Source of the DNA: Gnetum montanum
Lineage: Eukaryota > Streptophyta > Gnetopsida > Gnetales > Gnetaceae
Direction of reading: 5' to 3'
DNA length: 64,000 nucleotides
Assembly (NCBI GenBank): GCA_015680685.1
Contig: MNCI01000001.1
Span: forward strand, 55,045 to 119,044
In this document: in pieces, positions 22,690 to 33,738 of the stretch
Layout of the letters: each line of letters starts with the position of its first letter
Numbering within the stretch: position 1 is the first letter of the stretch
The notes under the pieces: model-generated
Database searches by the model: none
Seen by the model: only the letters and a program-made list of their open reading frames with translations
What the model was told of the DNA's origin: nothing
Made by a program: the position numbers and the translations under genes

Positions 22690-23179
22690 TTAGCACACTC
22701 AATAATAGTAGATCATTAGGTTCAAGAAACTAGAAATAATTTGATGACTATCATAATATAAACAAAGGAACATAAAGGTTGAACCACATTGTAAATATTA
22801 TAATGTTCATGGTGTGACTTACATATGTTACATGTGAACTATAAATGGAAATAAATGGAGAAAAATAATATTAAACAATGTGCCTCTATTACGATGTTTT
22901 ACATACTTCACCTTGGAAAAAAATAGAATTAACACATTTATAGGTTACGAGAAACAATCATGTTGATATAAGAAAGAGACACAATGAGTAGTTAACATTA
23001 GTTAAAGAATACAATAAATAAAATTGATTATAAAAAAATGTAAACAAAAAGTAGTATAATGCACTAACACCATAGATGGTGTTGTGCATTGTGATGATAT
23101 ATACAAAATCTCACAATGTTATAGAATATCGATAAGAATTATCATGTTAAGCTTGTTAGAATACACAAAATATTTAACA
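22690..23179 (-). repeat. 3' LTR of element H
   Basis: Aligns along its length with 26360-26835, including CTAGAAATA(A/C)TTTGATGA, AATAATATTAA(A/G)CAATGT and TAATGCACTAACACCATAGAT. Left border uncertain by about 10 bp. Confidence 0.8.
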
Positions 23180-23192
23180 CCACTCCTCAAGC
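23180..23192 (-). promoter_or_regulatory. Polypurine tract of element H
   Basis: On the minus strand GCTTGAGGAGTGG stands just before TGTTAAATAT, the LTR start. It is the usual form in plant copia-type elements. Confidence 0.6.
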
Positions 23193-23769
23193 TTAACATG
23201 AAAAATAACAACATTACTTTTACTATTTGCATTTAAATCCATGACATTTATAGAATGAGTGATAAATAAAAACTTCATTCCATTACTAGTCTCCATGACA
23301 CTACATGAATTAGAGATTCATAAGCACAATCAATGGTTATGGATTAATGCTCTAAAGAGGAATTCCCTTTAAGAAAATGTAGTTTACAGTGTGTACCATA
23401 TGACCAAGAAAATCACTAGTTATATCTCTAATTAGTAAAATTAATAATATTATAAATACAAGATGATAGTGAACAATTTTTTTCTAACCTTTTAGTCACT
23501 TTTAAATAGTTTTTAAAATGTAAGGAAGATGCCTATATATATTTGGGGTAAGTATCTTCTTCCAAATATATTGTAACATAACCAAATATTAAACTATAGA
23601 AAATGAAATACATGTTTTTCAAGAAAAATTAAAAATTAAATAATTGCTCTATCTAACACAAGAGGTTATATGTAAGTAAATACAATATATATATATAATA
23701 ATAACTTGATTCATGAATTAACAAATAAATATATATATACTTTTTATCAAATTATCGAAAATATTTCAT

Positions 23770-25880
23770 GATGATTTAGGCTTCAATTTTAGAGTGCAAT
23801 CCTTCATCATGGATTCTTTAGAAACTTTAGGACTTTCAAAGGATGGCAGTGGAATATCTTCAATTGAATCCTTCATTTCTTGATCAACCAATACCTTTTG
23901 CATCTTAGATTAAACTTTAGTGTAAGGTGCTATAAGCAACAATGGAATCACAATGGTAATAGGTTGAAGCTCATAACCCTTACCTAAGATAAATTTTAAT
24001 AATGCTTTATAGTGTAAAATTTTCATTCATAACCTAGTGTAATTATCTCATCATGGCATTTTGTTTCTTTTGTGCTACATTAAAAGTTTTTGACAACTCA
24101 TTTTTATATTTAGTGAGATCTTTTATATAGTTTTGTAGGAAATCAAGCTCTTCTTGGAGTTCATAGGTCTTTTTTAGCTTGTGAATTTATTACTCGATAA
24201 CACCATAATTCTCACAGTTAATTCCTCTACTTTGCTTATGAGCTCCATTTTTGTATTAGAACCAATGGCATTTCCTACTTACTTTAGTGTTGCTAACTAT
24301 TATGATTGCTTCTTTTTAAACTTTAGTACATCTTTAATATCTCCTTTAAATTTAGCAAGAGCTTTGACATATTTCTTATTTTCCTCATAAATAGTTATTA
24401 AATCTTTATTTAATGCCTCATTTTATACCAAAGAAGCATCAAATACTATTTTATTATTCCTTAGCATTATTCCATAGGCTTCTACTCTAAAATAATGTCC
24501 CACCATAGTATCATTCATGAAAATCAAATCATATAGTAAATCATTACTCACCATGATGGAATTGATTTTAAAGAGTCTATTAAGGTCTTTATTAATCATG
24601 CCTCTAATTATTAACAAAAATTCATCCAAATTGATATTCCAAAAATATTTTCATGTAGCTTTATTATATAATGTTTATTCCATAGGGCTTTTCTTCACTA
24701 ATGCCTTAAAGAATTTTTTGGTTGCTTCTTGATGAAAAACCTTATTTTTAAAACTACAACATTGCATCACTACATGCATCATGGATGAAATCAAGTAATC
24801 ACACTTAATTTTGCTCCGCTCCTCTACTTAGACATCAACAAGTTATTTTATTTTGGGAAGCTCTATGGTAGTTTTCTTTAGCTTTGATAAGGATTCAAGA
24901 AATAACTGTGAAACTAACTCTTTATTCTTACTTTTCACCACTATGGGAACATCCACAAAGTTAACATTATTAAAAAATTAAATAAATGTTGGTAAGAGGT
25001 AGCCATAAAGAGAATGAGGGGCATACATTATGTAGTATGAAACAACATAACTCTTTATTTTCATTTTTAAGATGGACAACTAATCCACACAACTTTCCTT
25101 CTTTAGTGCAACATAAAGTAGACATAAAAGAGACTAGGAAATTGCATTTTTCCTATCTTTAATAGCTACATGATAAGCAATAATATTAGCTAAGCCAAAA
25201 AAGAGCATTTTAAGTTGTGAAGTTAGGGATTTAATGGTCATAGTGATGCAAGCCTTTCCCCATTCATCCTCATTCACAAAACATTATATAAGTTGATGCT
25301 TGGGAACATTATCCCCTTACCAGCAAAATCTATTTTCATTGTCTAAAAATAGACTTGTAGAGACCTCTTTTAAATCATGGAGAATCTCTAGGTATTTCTA
25401 GACTAGTAAATAAACTAGCTATTATTGTAGGTCTTGATGAATTTTTCAACCATTACATTATCCTTTAATACTATAGACTCCAAAAATGAAACAACTTAAT
25501 CTTTTAGTTTAGCACTATAACCTAACTTTACCAATTCTATAACCAATGCTAAATCATAGTACTAATACTAAATGGTGACCTTAGGGATTTGGTATCTAAC
25601 ATATTCTTTCCTTGATAATAACAAATCATAGTCTCTTATTTTGTTAGTCACAACTTCATAGTGAATGATCATTATAGAATGTAATTTTATCTTCTTGGTA
25701 TTGGCCTTTGATGCGCTATGCAATTTTTCATGGTAACCTCTTAGTCATAGTGTTGGAAATGGTGGTGATGATGGTGTGTCACTCTATGTATGTTTTGAGA
25801 AAGTTGGTGATGAGGAACTATCATAGCACTTCCTTTTTGAAGACCTTCACTTGATCTTGTCCTCTTCCACTGTGAGCCAT
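23770..25880 (-). pseudogene. Unidentified ORF of element H
   Basis: Starting at ATG 25880 (MAHSGRGQDQVKVFKKE), the minus strand encodes about 700 residues with a few shifts and C-to-T type stops. The best-kept part (24423-24629) reads NLDEFLLIIRGMINKDLNRLFK, then MNDTMVGHYFRVEAYG. Downstream, about 24100-24430 is Lys/Glu/Leu-rich with coiled-coil spacing (IYEENKKYVKALAKFKGDIK). A tail near 23790-23900 is Pro/Ser/Lys-rich. No RT, integrase, protease or zinc knuckle motifs. It resembles no family I recognise. The overall plan (globular N-terminus, C-terminal coiled coil) recalls the aORFs of A and B, but I see no sequence match. Confidence 0.55.
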
Positions 25881-26347
25881 TCTAACAATTAGTTAGTTTG
25901 AAACTTGCAAAATAATTATGTCTTTTGAAAATTGAATTTTAAATAGTAAAAAATGATATGCACTAGAAATTCAAGTTATTGCACAATGATATCTTTTATC
26001 TAAACTATTTTAAAACTTAAAATTAAATTTAAATAACTTATAAATTGAAAATCAAAAAATGATTCATTTTTTTGAATTCTAAGAGAAAACCATGATATCT
26101 CAACTATAAATTGAATATTTAAATTCTTACCAATTGAAATCAAAGGTAACAAGATGATTTAAACTCAACTTAAAAAAACTAAATTCTCTTATTGTGTTGA
26201 GCTCTATGTAGTTTTTGTAGTTTCTTTGTAAATGTGAAAAATGAGATTCTATGGTTAAATTTTATACATACTTGGAATTAAATAAATATAACCAACACAT
26301 CACTATAAATGTTTCAAGGTGTTGGTTTATAAGGTCATCAAAACCTA

Positions 26348-26359
26348 GCTCCAATACCA
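26348..26359 (-). promoter_or_regulatory. Primer binding site of element H
   Basis: TGGTATTGGAGC on the minus strand is two changes from the tRNA-iMet PBS TGGTATCAGAGC and directly abuts the LTR end CAACA. Confidence 0.75.
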
Positions 26360-26835
26360 TGTTGAGTTTTATGATGCTTAGATCATAAGGTCTAACAAAC
26401 TAGAAATACTTTGATGATCATCATAATATAAACAAAGACACACATGATAAATATTATAGTATTCATGGTATCACTTACATATATTACATTTGAATTATAA
26501 ATACAAATAAACAAAGAAAAATAATATTAAGCAATGTATCTCTATTATTATGTCCTACATACTTTACCCTAGAAAGAAATAGAATAAACACATATATAGG
26601 TTAAGAGGAATGGTCATGTAAATATAATGAATAAAAACAATGAATAGGTAACGTTAGTTAAAGAATACAAGAAATAAGATTATTTGTAACAAACTGTAAA
26701 CAAAAATTAGTATAATGCACTAACACCATAGATAGTGTTATATGCCATGATGGTATATAGAAACTCTCATAGTGTTACAAAATATAAATAATAATTAGCA
26801 TGTTAAGCTTGCTAGAATATACAATATATTTAATA
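26360..26835 (-). repeat. 5' LTR of element H
   Basis: Direct counterpart of 22690-23179, 476 bp. Its terminal TG has become TA. Next to the PBS. Confidence 0.8.
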
Positions 26836-26840
26836 AGCAT

Positions 26841-28402
26841 GAGGCTCTTACGAGGCTCTTACAACCCTCTTAACCTTGTGTCATTTACAAGACAAAGTTA
26901 CAAATTCCGAAGAAGTAAGCATAATTATATAATGAACTCATTCAATTACCTTCAATAATCTTAAATCATCTAAGGGAAAATAACAATTAGCTAATCTCAC
27001 TCATGTAGTAATTTATACAATCATACATGAACCCCCATTTAATTTGCAAGTGTAAAAAATGTTTAAAAATTATCATGCTATTTACTATGACTCACTATAA
27101 TTTGTTGTCCTTTGTACCTTATCCTAGTTATGACCTATTGTGGGTTATACCTTGATATTAGCCTAGTGTAATGAGAGAACTTGAATTTAACCACCTTATT
27201 AGTGTGACTTACTATGAGTGGTACTGTCATGTATTTAGCTTTAGCCATTAAGTTTTCCAAGTGTCACTCATTCTTAGTATGGATCATTGCAAGATGTATC
27301 TTTCCTAGTCACTCTAACCTCTTGCAAACCACAACTATCTTGTAGTCCAAAATTTGACTTGAAAATTATATAGAAATTTATTTTGGATTTTTTGTAATCT
27401 ACTACGATTCATAGCTACCTATACAAATAATCTAAAATTCATAAAACTTCTCCAAATGACTCAAAATCTAAGTCAAAAATGTCCTAAGAATCCTAAGGAT
27501 AATAAATGTATGAAATTTTCAATTTGGAATGAGAGGTGTTTCTAGACCAATAAGTCAAAACATATTTAAAATAAAGTCCTACTTGTCCCATCATGACTCA
27601 CTTCAGCTAGCATTAATAAATAATTTTTAATTTTATGAAATTATTATTATTAATTAGGTAAGTGCTTATCTTCCTTCACTAGTCTTGGCTGTTGATGTAA
27701 CATCCTTTTCCTAGATGTTATGAAAAACATTAAACATATATTATATTTGACATTATGTGTAGTAAACATAATAGAAAAAAGTATAGAAGAAAATGAAAAA
27801 GTACTTTATTAATAAGAAAATTGAGAATGAATAAATATATATAGGTCATGTTTAATGTTTTCTAGGATTGTCTTCCTTTGACATCTATCCTTGTGAGCTA
27901 ATCAAGAATTATCATAATGGTTAGGCCTAGAATTAGCTAGAAGTATTTGCCAAGTTTCTTTTTGTCTTCACTTGGCTTGATTTCTTTTTTTTTTTCCAAA
28001 TTTTCAATTTCATTTTAGCATGACCTCTAAGTTACTAGTATAAATGCTGTAGATTAAATCCTCAAACTCAAGAGACGTACTTACAACATTCTCTTTCATT
28101 AATGGTCTTTTTATAATAATTGCAACTCTTTATTATGGAATGATGCCATTTAGGAATAAGGATGTGACAAATTGCCTTACTTAGCTATCATTCATCCTTG
28201 AATGAGTCTAAATAAGGGTCTTTCTTTATGTTGTAATGCTTTGAAATTTTCTTTCTAATGACTTTTAGATTTAATTTTCTTTTGGTTATTCTATAAATGA
28301 ATGTATAAATGAGAAAAATATCTAAGAAAAATAAATCTATCATGTTAACACTTGATTCTCTTTGCAATAATAAGATATGAATTAAATGGCTATCAGCTAT
28401 CA
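26841..28402. other. No gene recognised; weak LTR-like features
   Basis: Begins with an 11-bp tandem pair (GAGGCTCTTAC twice, 26841-26862). The stretch 27080-27610 contains CATGACTCAC- and TATGACTCAC-like motifs recalling D-family LTRs, but no termini could be matched. A TGATGTAACATCC near 27692 resembles the start of some Ty3 LTRs. No coding frame of interest. Confidence 0.3.
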
Positions 28403-28407
28403 ATTAT

Positions 28408-29278
28408 TTATGAGTCATGAATTTGTCAACCTTGATATCAGATGCCCATTATTCGAGCCCAGGAGGTGATGTTGGATATTTGATATCGTATCCTCCATGC
28501 TAGCCTATAAATACAACACTTGGATGCATGGTTTGAACAACAATAGATAGAAGAAATAGTTTTATTTTTAGTTTTTAGTTAGTTTTTTTGTAGATTGTTT
28601 GTTAGTCCTCTTATTTTCCCTAGTGCATGCCCACAGTGTGATGTTTGTAATCGTATGAAACCTTTGTTCCAGTGTGACGTACTTGGACATGTTACATGAC
28701 TGGAAATAAAGATTAAGATTACTGCCATCATTGAAACATCCACTTAGATTATTATTGCTTTTAATTATTAATTATTTACTATTTCCTTTAGTTAACATTT
28801 CCATTTATTGCTATTTACTATTTTGGTCATTAAGTAGAATGCATATGCCTTACTCATGAATGCTTAAGTGTAAGTACTTGGTAATCTAGCAATGTATCAT
28901 TTGGCACACCTAGTGACATACGCCTGAAAATCCTAGAAGTAGTCTCATGAAGTCCAAGGCATGTATGGACGATTAAGAGTGGATACTCATCACATGTAGG
29001 CTAGTTTATATTTTACTCTCCATTGTTCAGTACCTTAATTAATTCATCTCTTTGTCATCATTAGGAGTAGCATAGAATCACACAACATCATATGCCTTAC
29101 TTTAGACTATACCATATGTGACAAAGCTACCACTAGTCCAAGTGGGAAGACAATGAATTGTGATTAAAGCATAACGATCTAGATACCACAACTAGTCCCA
29201 TCCACAAAATTTGACTAGATCATGCGTAAATGCTTGTGATTTATATGGTTGAGCATAGGGGTACCTCATCACTCATCA
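28408..29278 (+). repeat. 5' LTR of element B
   Basis: 871 bp, ending ACTCATCA. TATA-like CCTATAAATA at 28505-28513. Two copies of a (T)GATAT-rich motif precede it. The first bases read TTATGAGT where the 3' copy has TGATGAGT. Confidence 0.88.
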
Positions 29279-29279
29279 G

Positions 29280-29298
29280 TGCTGTTGTTGTTGGGGAT
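29280..29298 (+). promoter_or_regulatory. Primer binding site of element B (tRNA-Asp type, decayed)
   Basis: TGCTGTTGTTGTTGGGGAT aligns to the complement of the 3' end of plant tRNA-Asp (TGGCGCCGTTGCCGGGGAT). Six of the seven differences are C to T; the other is G to C. One base separates it from the LTR. A tRNA-Asp primer is typical of Athila-type elements. Confidence 0.75.
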
Positions 29299-29404
29299 GA
29301 TGCTAGTCATCTAGATTAGCTATATTATACATGATCATTGTAAAGGTATTAATGATATATCTTTCATAAAAGATTAAAGCACACACACTATAAACCAACA
29401 ACAA

Positions 29405-31868
29405 TGTCTCTTACATAAGGAAGCGATAATACACAATATAACAAAAACATTCATTGGAGAACTAATGAGATATATAGTGAGGAAAATTGTAGTAACCAAC
29501 CTTATGCAAGGGTTTCTTATGATCATGACCACCTTGATGATACTCAAAGACTACATTCACCTAAGATAGACAATCTTGGAGGAGATGATGTAAGTCCTGA
29601 ACTAGGGGAGGCCTCAAGGCCTAAGACCTCCTCAAAACCCAAAAACGATAAATCAAAGGACCTTGGAGAACACCATAGAAACCATGGAAAGCCTTTTAAT
29701 TACTCATCTTCCTCTTTTCCTTCAACATCTAGTTTTGATGAAGATGAACATAGGTATGGAGATAAGGCTCCACTAAAGGGTCAGACTAAAAACTATAATC
29801 AAACCCATAGGAAAAGTCAAAGATGTCACCATGAACATAGACAACATCATCACGATCAAATGAATAGAGATATAAATTTCCCTCACAACCTATTTAATGA
29901 AAATTAACCCTTGTTGGACACTAAGAGCCTAATGCATATCATAGAGGCCATTAAGATATCTTGCAGACATCTCAAAAAGAGTTGTCTACCTAGGCTTGAT
30001 ATAGAATATATTCCTAAATTTGCAGGAGGCTATGATTTAGATCCATAACATCCTTTACAAGCCTTCCATGATGCCTGATTAAACTCTTTCCTAGGATACT
30101 AATTGATAAAGCTAAAGTATGGTATAGATCGTTGAGACCAAATTCAATTTGATGATGGTCCAAAATGCTGGAAATTTTCAATGAGAAATATCAAAATTAT
30201 GCAAGGGTGTCCAACCTAAGGAGACAAATCAAAGAGTGGAAGCAAGAACAACATGAGCCCTTGGACATGGCCTTAGATAGATATTATGCCTTACTAAATA
30301 AATGCCCAAGCCATGGTTTCTCCAAGGAGAGGTAACTTTTCCACATCATAGATGGAATTTGCAATGAAACAAGGGACATCCTTGGAATGTATGCTCTAGG
30401 TCAATTATATGAGCTCCAAGCCCATCAGATCCGAGAGCTAATCAAGCATGTGCAAAAAGAGAAAGAGAGATATGAAAATGGGAGAATGTCAAGAAATATC
30501 AATGGGACCCAACTCTTCAATATAAGGAGGTCCATATCTATGGTACGGAGAAAGATGTAGCTCTCGATAAGGTGATTCTGCAACAAACCTTGCTAATACA
30601 AAAGTCTATTGATGAACTTAAAGAAAAGTTTAATAGGATGTCAAAATGGATATATGAAAGTGTTACAACTCTTATTGAGATGGTCAAAAAGAGGATCATG
30701 CAAAATAAGCTAGGTGATCACAATAAATAAAGGATACAAAACCAAGAAATAGCTAGGAACACTTTTTGGAAAATGGCAAAAATGGCTAAAGAAAGTAATG
30801 ATATAGACTCAACCATAGATGAAGATAATGGATGTGACATCTACATATATGACCATTTGAAGGGCTATTGCCCAGTCTTGTTGCATCTACAGGAGTATTG
30901 GATAGGTGTCTTAAATCTAAAGTTTGTGAAAAAGTAGATGCCTAGGAGATTTCCTCTCGCACAAGGTAATTTTAGATAGTCCCACAATCGATCATACCAT
31001 CCTAGGGAAACTTATTACTAATCTCAACACGGTCATCAATTGTAGTGGAAAAAACCATAGCTGTGGGGGAGGCCACCACCAAATCAGCCCTATCCACCGA
31101 AACTGCATGGATATTATGTTCAACATCCTATTTCTCCAACTAGTTCTACATCCTCAACTTCAAATCATCACTACCACTCTTTCAAGTACCATCAACCCAT
31201 GACATCCCCTAAAGGATCACCACATCAGACCTCTTAGCATCCATCCTACCCTCAATATTCTCATATTCCAGCTCATCACATGCCATCACCAATGACACAA
31301 GAAGGTTTCACACCACAATATCAACAAACAAATGCCACTTGTGCTACAAATGTGCATAGACATGCTAACACCAGTGGGTCTCAACTGCAATGTAGAAAAC
31401 GTACCTTTTGGAGAAAAGGTTGTAAGCTGAAGCAAAAGTCTTGTGGATCTACCACATCATCCAAACTAGCATAATGCTAGTCTAGTCCAATGCCTCCCTT
31501 TTCACCACCACCATCCTCTAATCATACACAAGGATGATTTTCCATTATTACTCCAATCCCAAATCCAAGTTATGAATCTAATAGTGTGGGGAGACAAATA
31601 AATCCATGCATACCATATCATGATCAAGGATGCAATTATCGACCAGACATCCATAACATTAACACACCTCATACCCTAACCCACCATACATTTAACAATC
31701 AAGTGTGTGACCAACGATTTTTCTACCTAGCCACTGCATCACCAACAGAAACCTAGTGGCTAGGGCATGAACAATTACCAATGTTTCATACATCCATGGA
31801 TCCTATTTATTCACTTAGTAATACTTGTCATAGCCAAATGTTTAGTCATGGGGGTCACCCCCCATTCT
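29405..31868 (+). pseudogene. Gag of element B
   Basis: From ATG 29405 the frame gives a hydrophilic, Asp/His/Ser-rich N-terminus (SSSSFPSTSSFDEDEH, HHEHRQHHHDQ). The core follows: RLDIEYIPKFAGGYDLDP (about 30000-30045), then, after shifts near 30100, segments matching element A's Gag. At about 30835-30885 it reads CDIYIYDHLKGYCPVLLHL (A: CHYEHPKGCFPIVSHL). The C-terminus (30940-31868) is Pro/His/Tyr/Ser-rich and ends GGHPPF before a stop. Few stops, so it is better preserved than A. No protease or RT follows. Confidence 0.72.
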
Positions 31869-33149
31869 AATCTTTAGGATTCTTAAGTGCTTTTCATGTT
31901 TTTGTCTTACAATTTTTTTTGTCATTTTCCTATTTCTTGATCCAATATTTCCTATTTTTCCTAGTTGTTATTTTCATTTTCTTTGTTGTGTAATCTTACT
32001 TGAGGTGAGGTTTTCTCTATGTTGTCAAGTCATAAGGGACTGATTATTCTACATTGAGACCATGACATCCATCCACACATTCCATTAATAAGAGGTTCTT
32101 GCTCTAGTCATAATGAAATCGTTTTTCACCATGAGACTAAAAATATCTTCATAATCATTGTGTATGGGTAGAAGAGTGCAAAAATAAGGTAGAATGTAAG
32201 AGGTATGACATCAAGGGAATTTGTGGATTCTCTTTGACCACTTCTGTATGTTCTATTATGTTGCTAAGGTTGTAACCATATCCTTGTAGATCTAACAAAA
32301 AATGGGAGTAAGAGTAATCTAAAAGGACACTAAATAAAATTCTATAGGTCACACTAGAAAAACATGTACCCATGCCTAAAGGTTGGTGGCTTCTCAGAAT
32401 CATAAAAAAAAACATGTGCCATAATAAAGCTCCTCGCTTGGACAAAATGCCAAGTGATGTTACTCCTTGCAACTATGATAGTCTTATGGTTGTCCGCTAA
32501 CGTGATGAAATGATGCGATGTCATTGCATTGTGGTGTGGACTTGGTTTGAATCTTGGAAAGAAGGACTCATGATTATTTAACCATTAATAACACACAAGG
32601 TTTCATTTTTCCCATGGTAAGATACCTCATGCCCCAATTTTTGCAATCCTTTGTACAATCCATCTCATCTCATTGTCTAGGTGATCATAACTTGTGATTT
32701 TATGTTACATGGAGTTATTATCTCAAATTAGTGGTTTTAACATGTGTGTTTTGTTTCACAGGTATGCATTGCATTCAAGCCCTTTAGTGCCTATAAACAT
32801 TTTTAGGTGTGGTTACACAAGGGCATTAATGGCTGACACCTACTTTGGGGAGGACACAATTGTGTAAATTTTGTGACTTGTTTAACATAACCACATTATT
32901 CTTCACCTTCCAAGTGCATAATTGTTTAATTTTGTCATTTCCCTTCTTATGTAACTTGATTTTTCCACCACCTTGATTTCAATGCCCTTTTTCTTGCTTC
33001 TTCTAAAGCTTTTCACATCAATGACTCCACCTTCAACCACTTCCTATGCCTTCATCCAATTTATTACTTACCCAAAATAATGGACCTACCATCAAACTTG
33101 TCAACTAATCCCAGTGCTCTATTTTTCATACTTACTTGCCCAACTTATT
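31869..33149 (+). other. Spacer of element B between gag and aORF
   Basis: T-rich tract 31905-31990, then sequence with patches in common with element A's spacer (about 32206 TGACATCAAGGGAATTTG, about 32355 AACATGTACCCATGCC). No gene recognised; a 105-codon minus frame here (32155-32472) has no features and is probably chance. Confidence 0.55.
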
Positions 33150-33245
33150 ATAGATTCATGGATCCTAATATCAACTATCTGATATTGGGTTAGATGCGAA
33201 GTTGGATACCTGATATTAAATTGCACAAAACCTATATATATGACC
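33150..33245 (+). promoter_or_regulatory. Internal LTR-like promoter block of element B
   Basis: ATTCATGGATCC, AATATCAACTATCTGATATTGG, GGATACCTGATATTAAATTG and CCTATATATATG occur in the same order as in B's LTR (AGTCATGAATC, GATATCAAATATCTGATATTGG, CAGATATTTGATATTG, CCTATAAATATA). The TATA-like core is at 33233-33240, about 500 bp before the aORF ATG. Confidence 0.6.
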
Positions 33246-33436
33246 TCCATGGTGCCCAAACTTCATTGTCATCATTTGTTGCTAGGGGAGTTGTTCAAAT
33301 TCTCTCTCATGACTTAGAGCTTTGCGCAACCACTTTCCACTTGTGATATTTGGCTCTCTAGTTCTCTAATTTTTCTGTCATTTGGACCTATCTTGACCCA
33401 GAGTGTTCAAGTTAGTCATTGGAAGGTATTATAAGG

Positions 33437-33738
33437 GTAAGAGTGTTAAAAAATTTAGGCATTACCATGAATAATCAATCTTATTAATGTTAGAAATCTT
33501 AATTTTTCCACCCAAGGGACCAGAACCATCATAACAAGCCACACATAAGAAAAAAGAAATCAATTGTGTAAGGTCGTATGAGGAGATAAACACTTTTTGG
33601 GGATTTTTTTGGAAACATTTTCTAACTTTGCAGTCATATGAACTAAGAACTTAATGAACTAAGTTAATGAATAAGGTGTAAATTGATTAATGATAAAGAA
33701 TACAACCTTAGTAATACTTGAGGTTTTCTTGATTATAG
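33437..33738 (+). other. Putative intron in the aORF leader of element B
   Basis: Donor-like AAGG|GTAAGAG at 33437 and acceptor-like TTTTCTTGATTATAG ending at 33738 give 302 nt, followed at once by ATGG. Counterpart of 13424-13724 in element A. Inferred; no transcript evidence. Confidence 0.5.

Larger units (their letters stand above)
22690..26835 (-). mobile_element. Element H: small LTR retrotransposon with a single unknown ORF
   Basis: Two direct repeats of about 480 bp (22690-23179 and 26360-26835) bracket about 3.2 kb. The right one is followed on the minus strand by TGGTATTGGAGCTAGG, a tRNA-iMet-type PBS with no gap; the left one is preceded by a PPT-like TTGAGGAGTGGTG. That orients H on the minus strand. 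LTRs start TGTTAAATAT (right copy TATTAAATAT) and end near CAACA. Flanks AGCAT and AGCAC could be a diverged TSD. The PBS and short LTRs suggest copia-like, but no RT or integrase was found, so it appears non-autonomous. It interrupts element F's 5' end. Confidence 0.8.
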
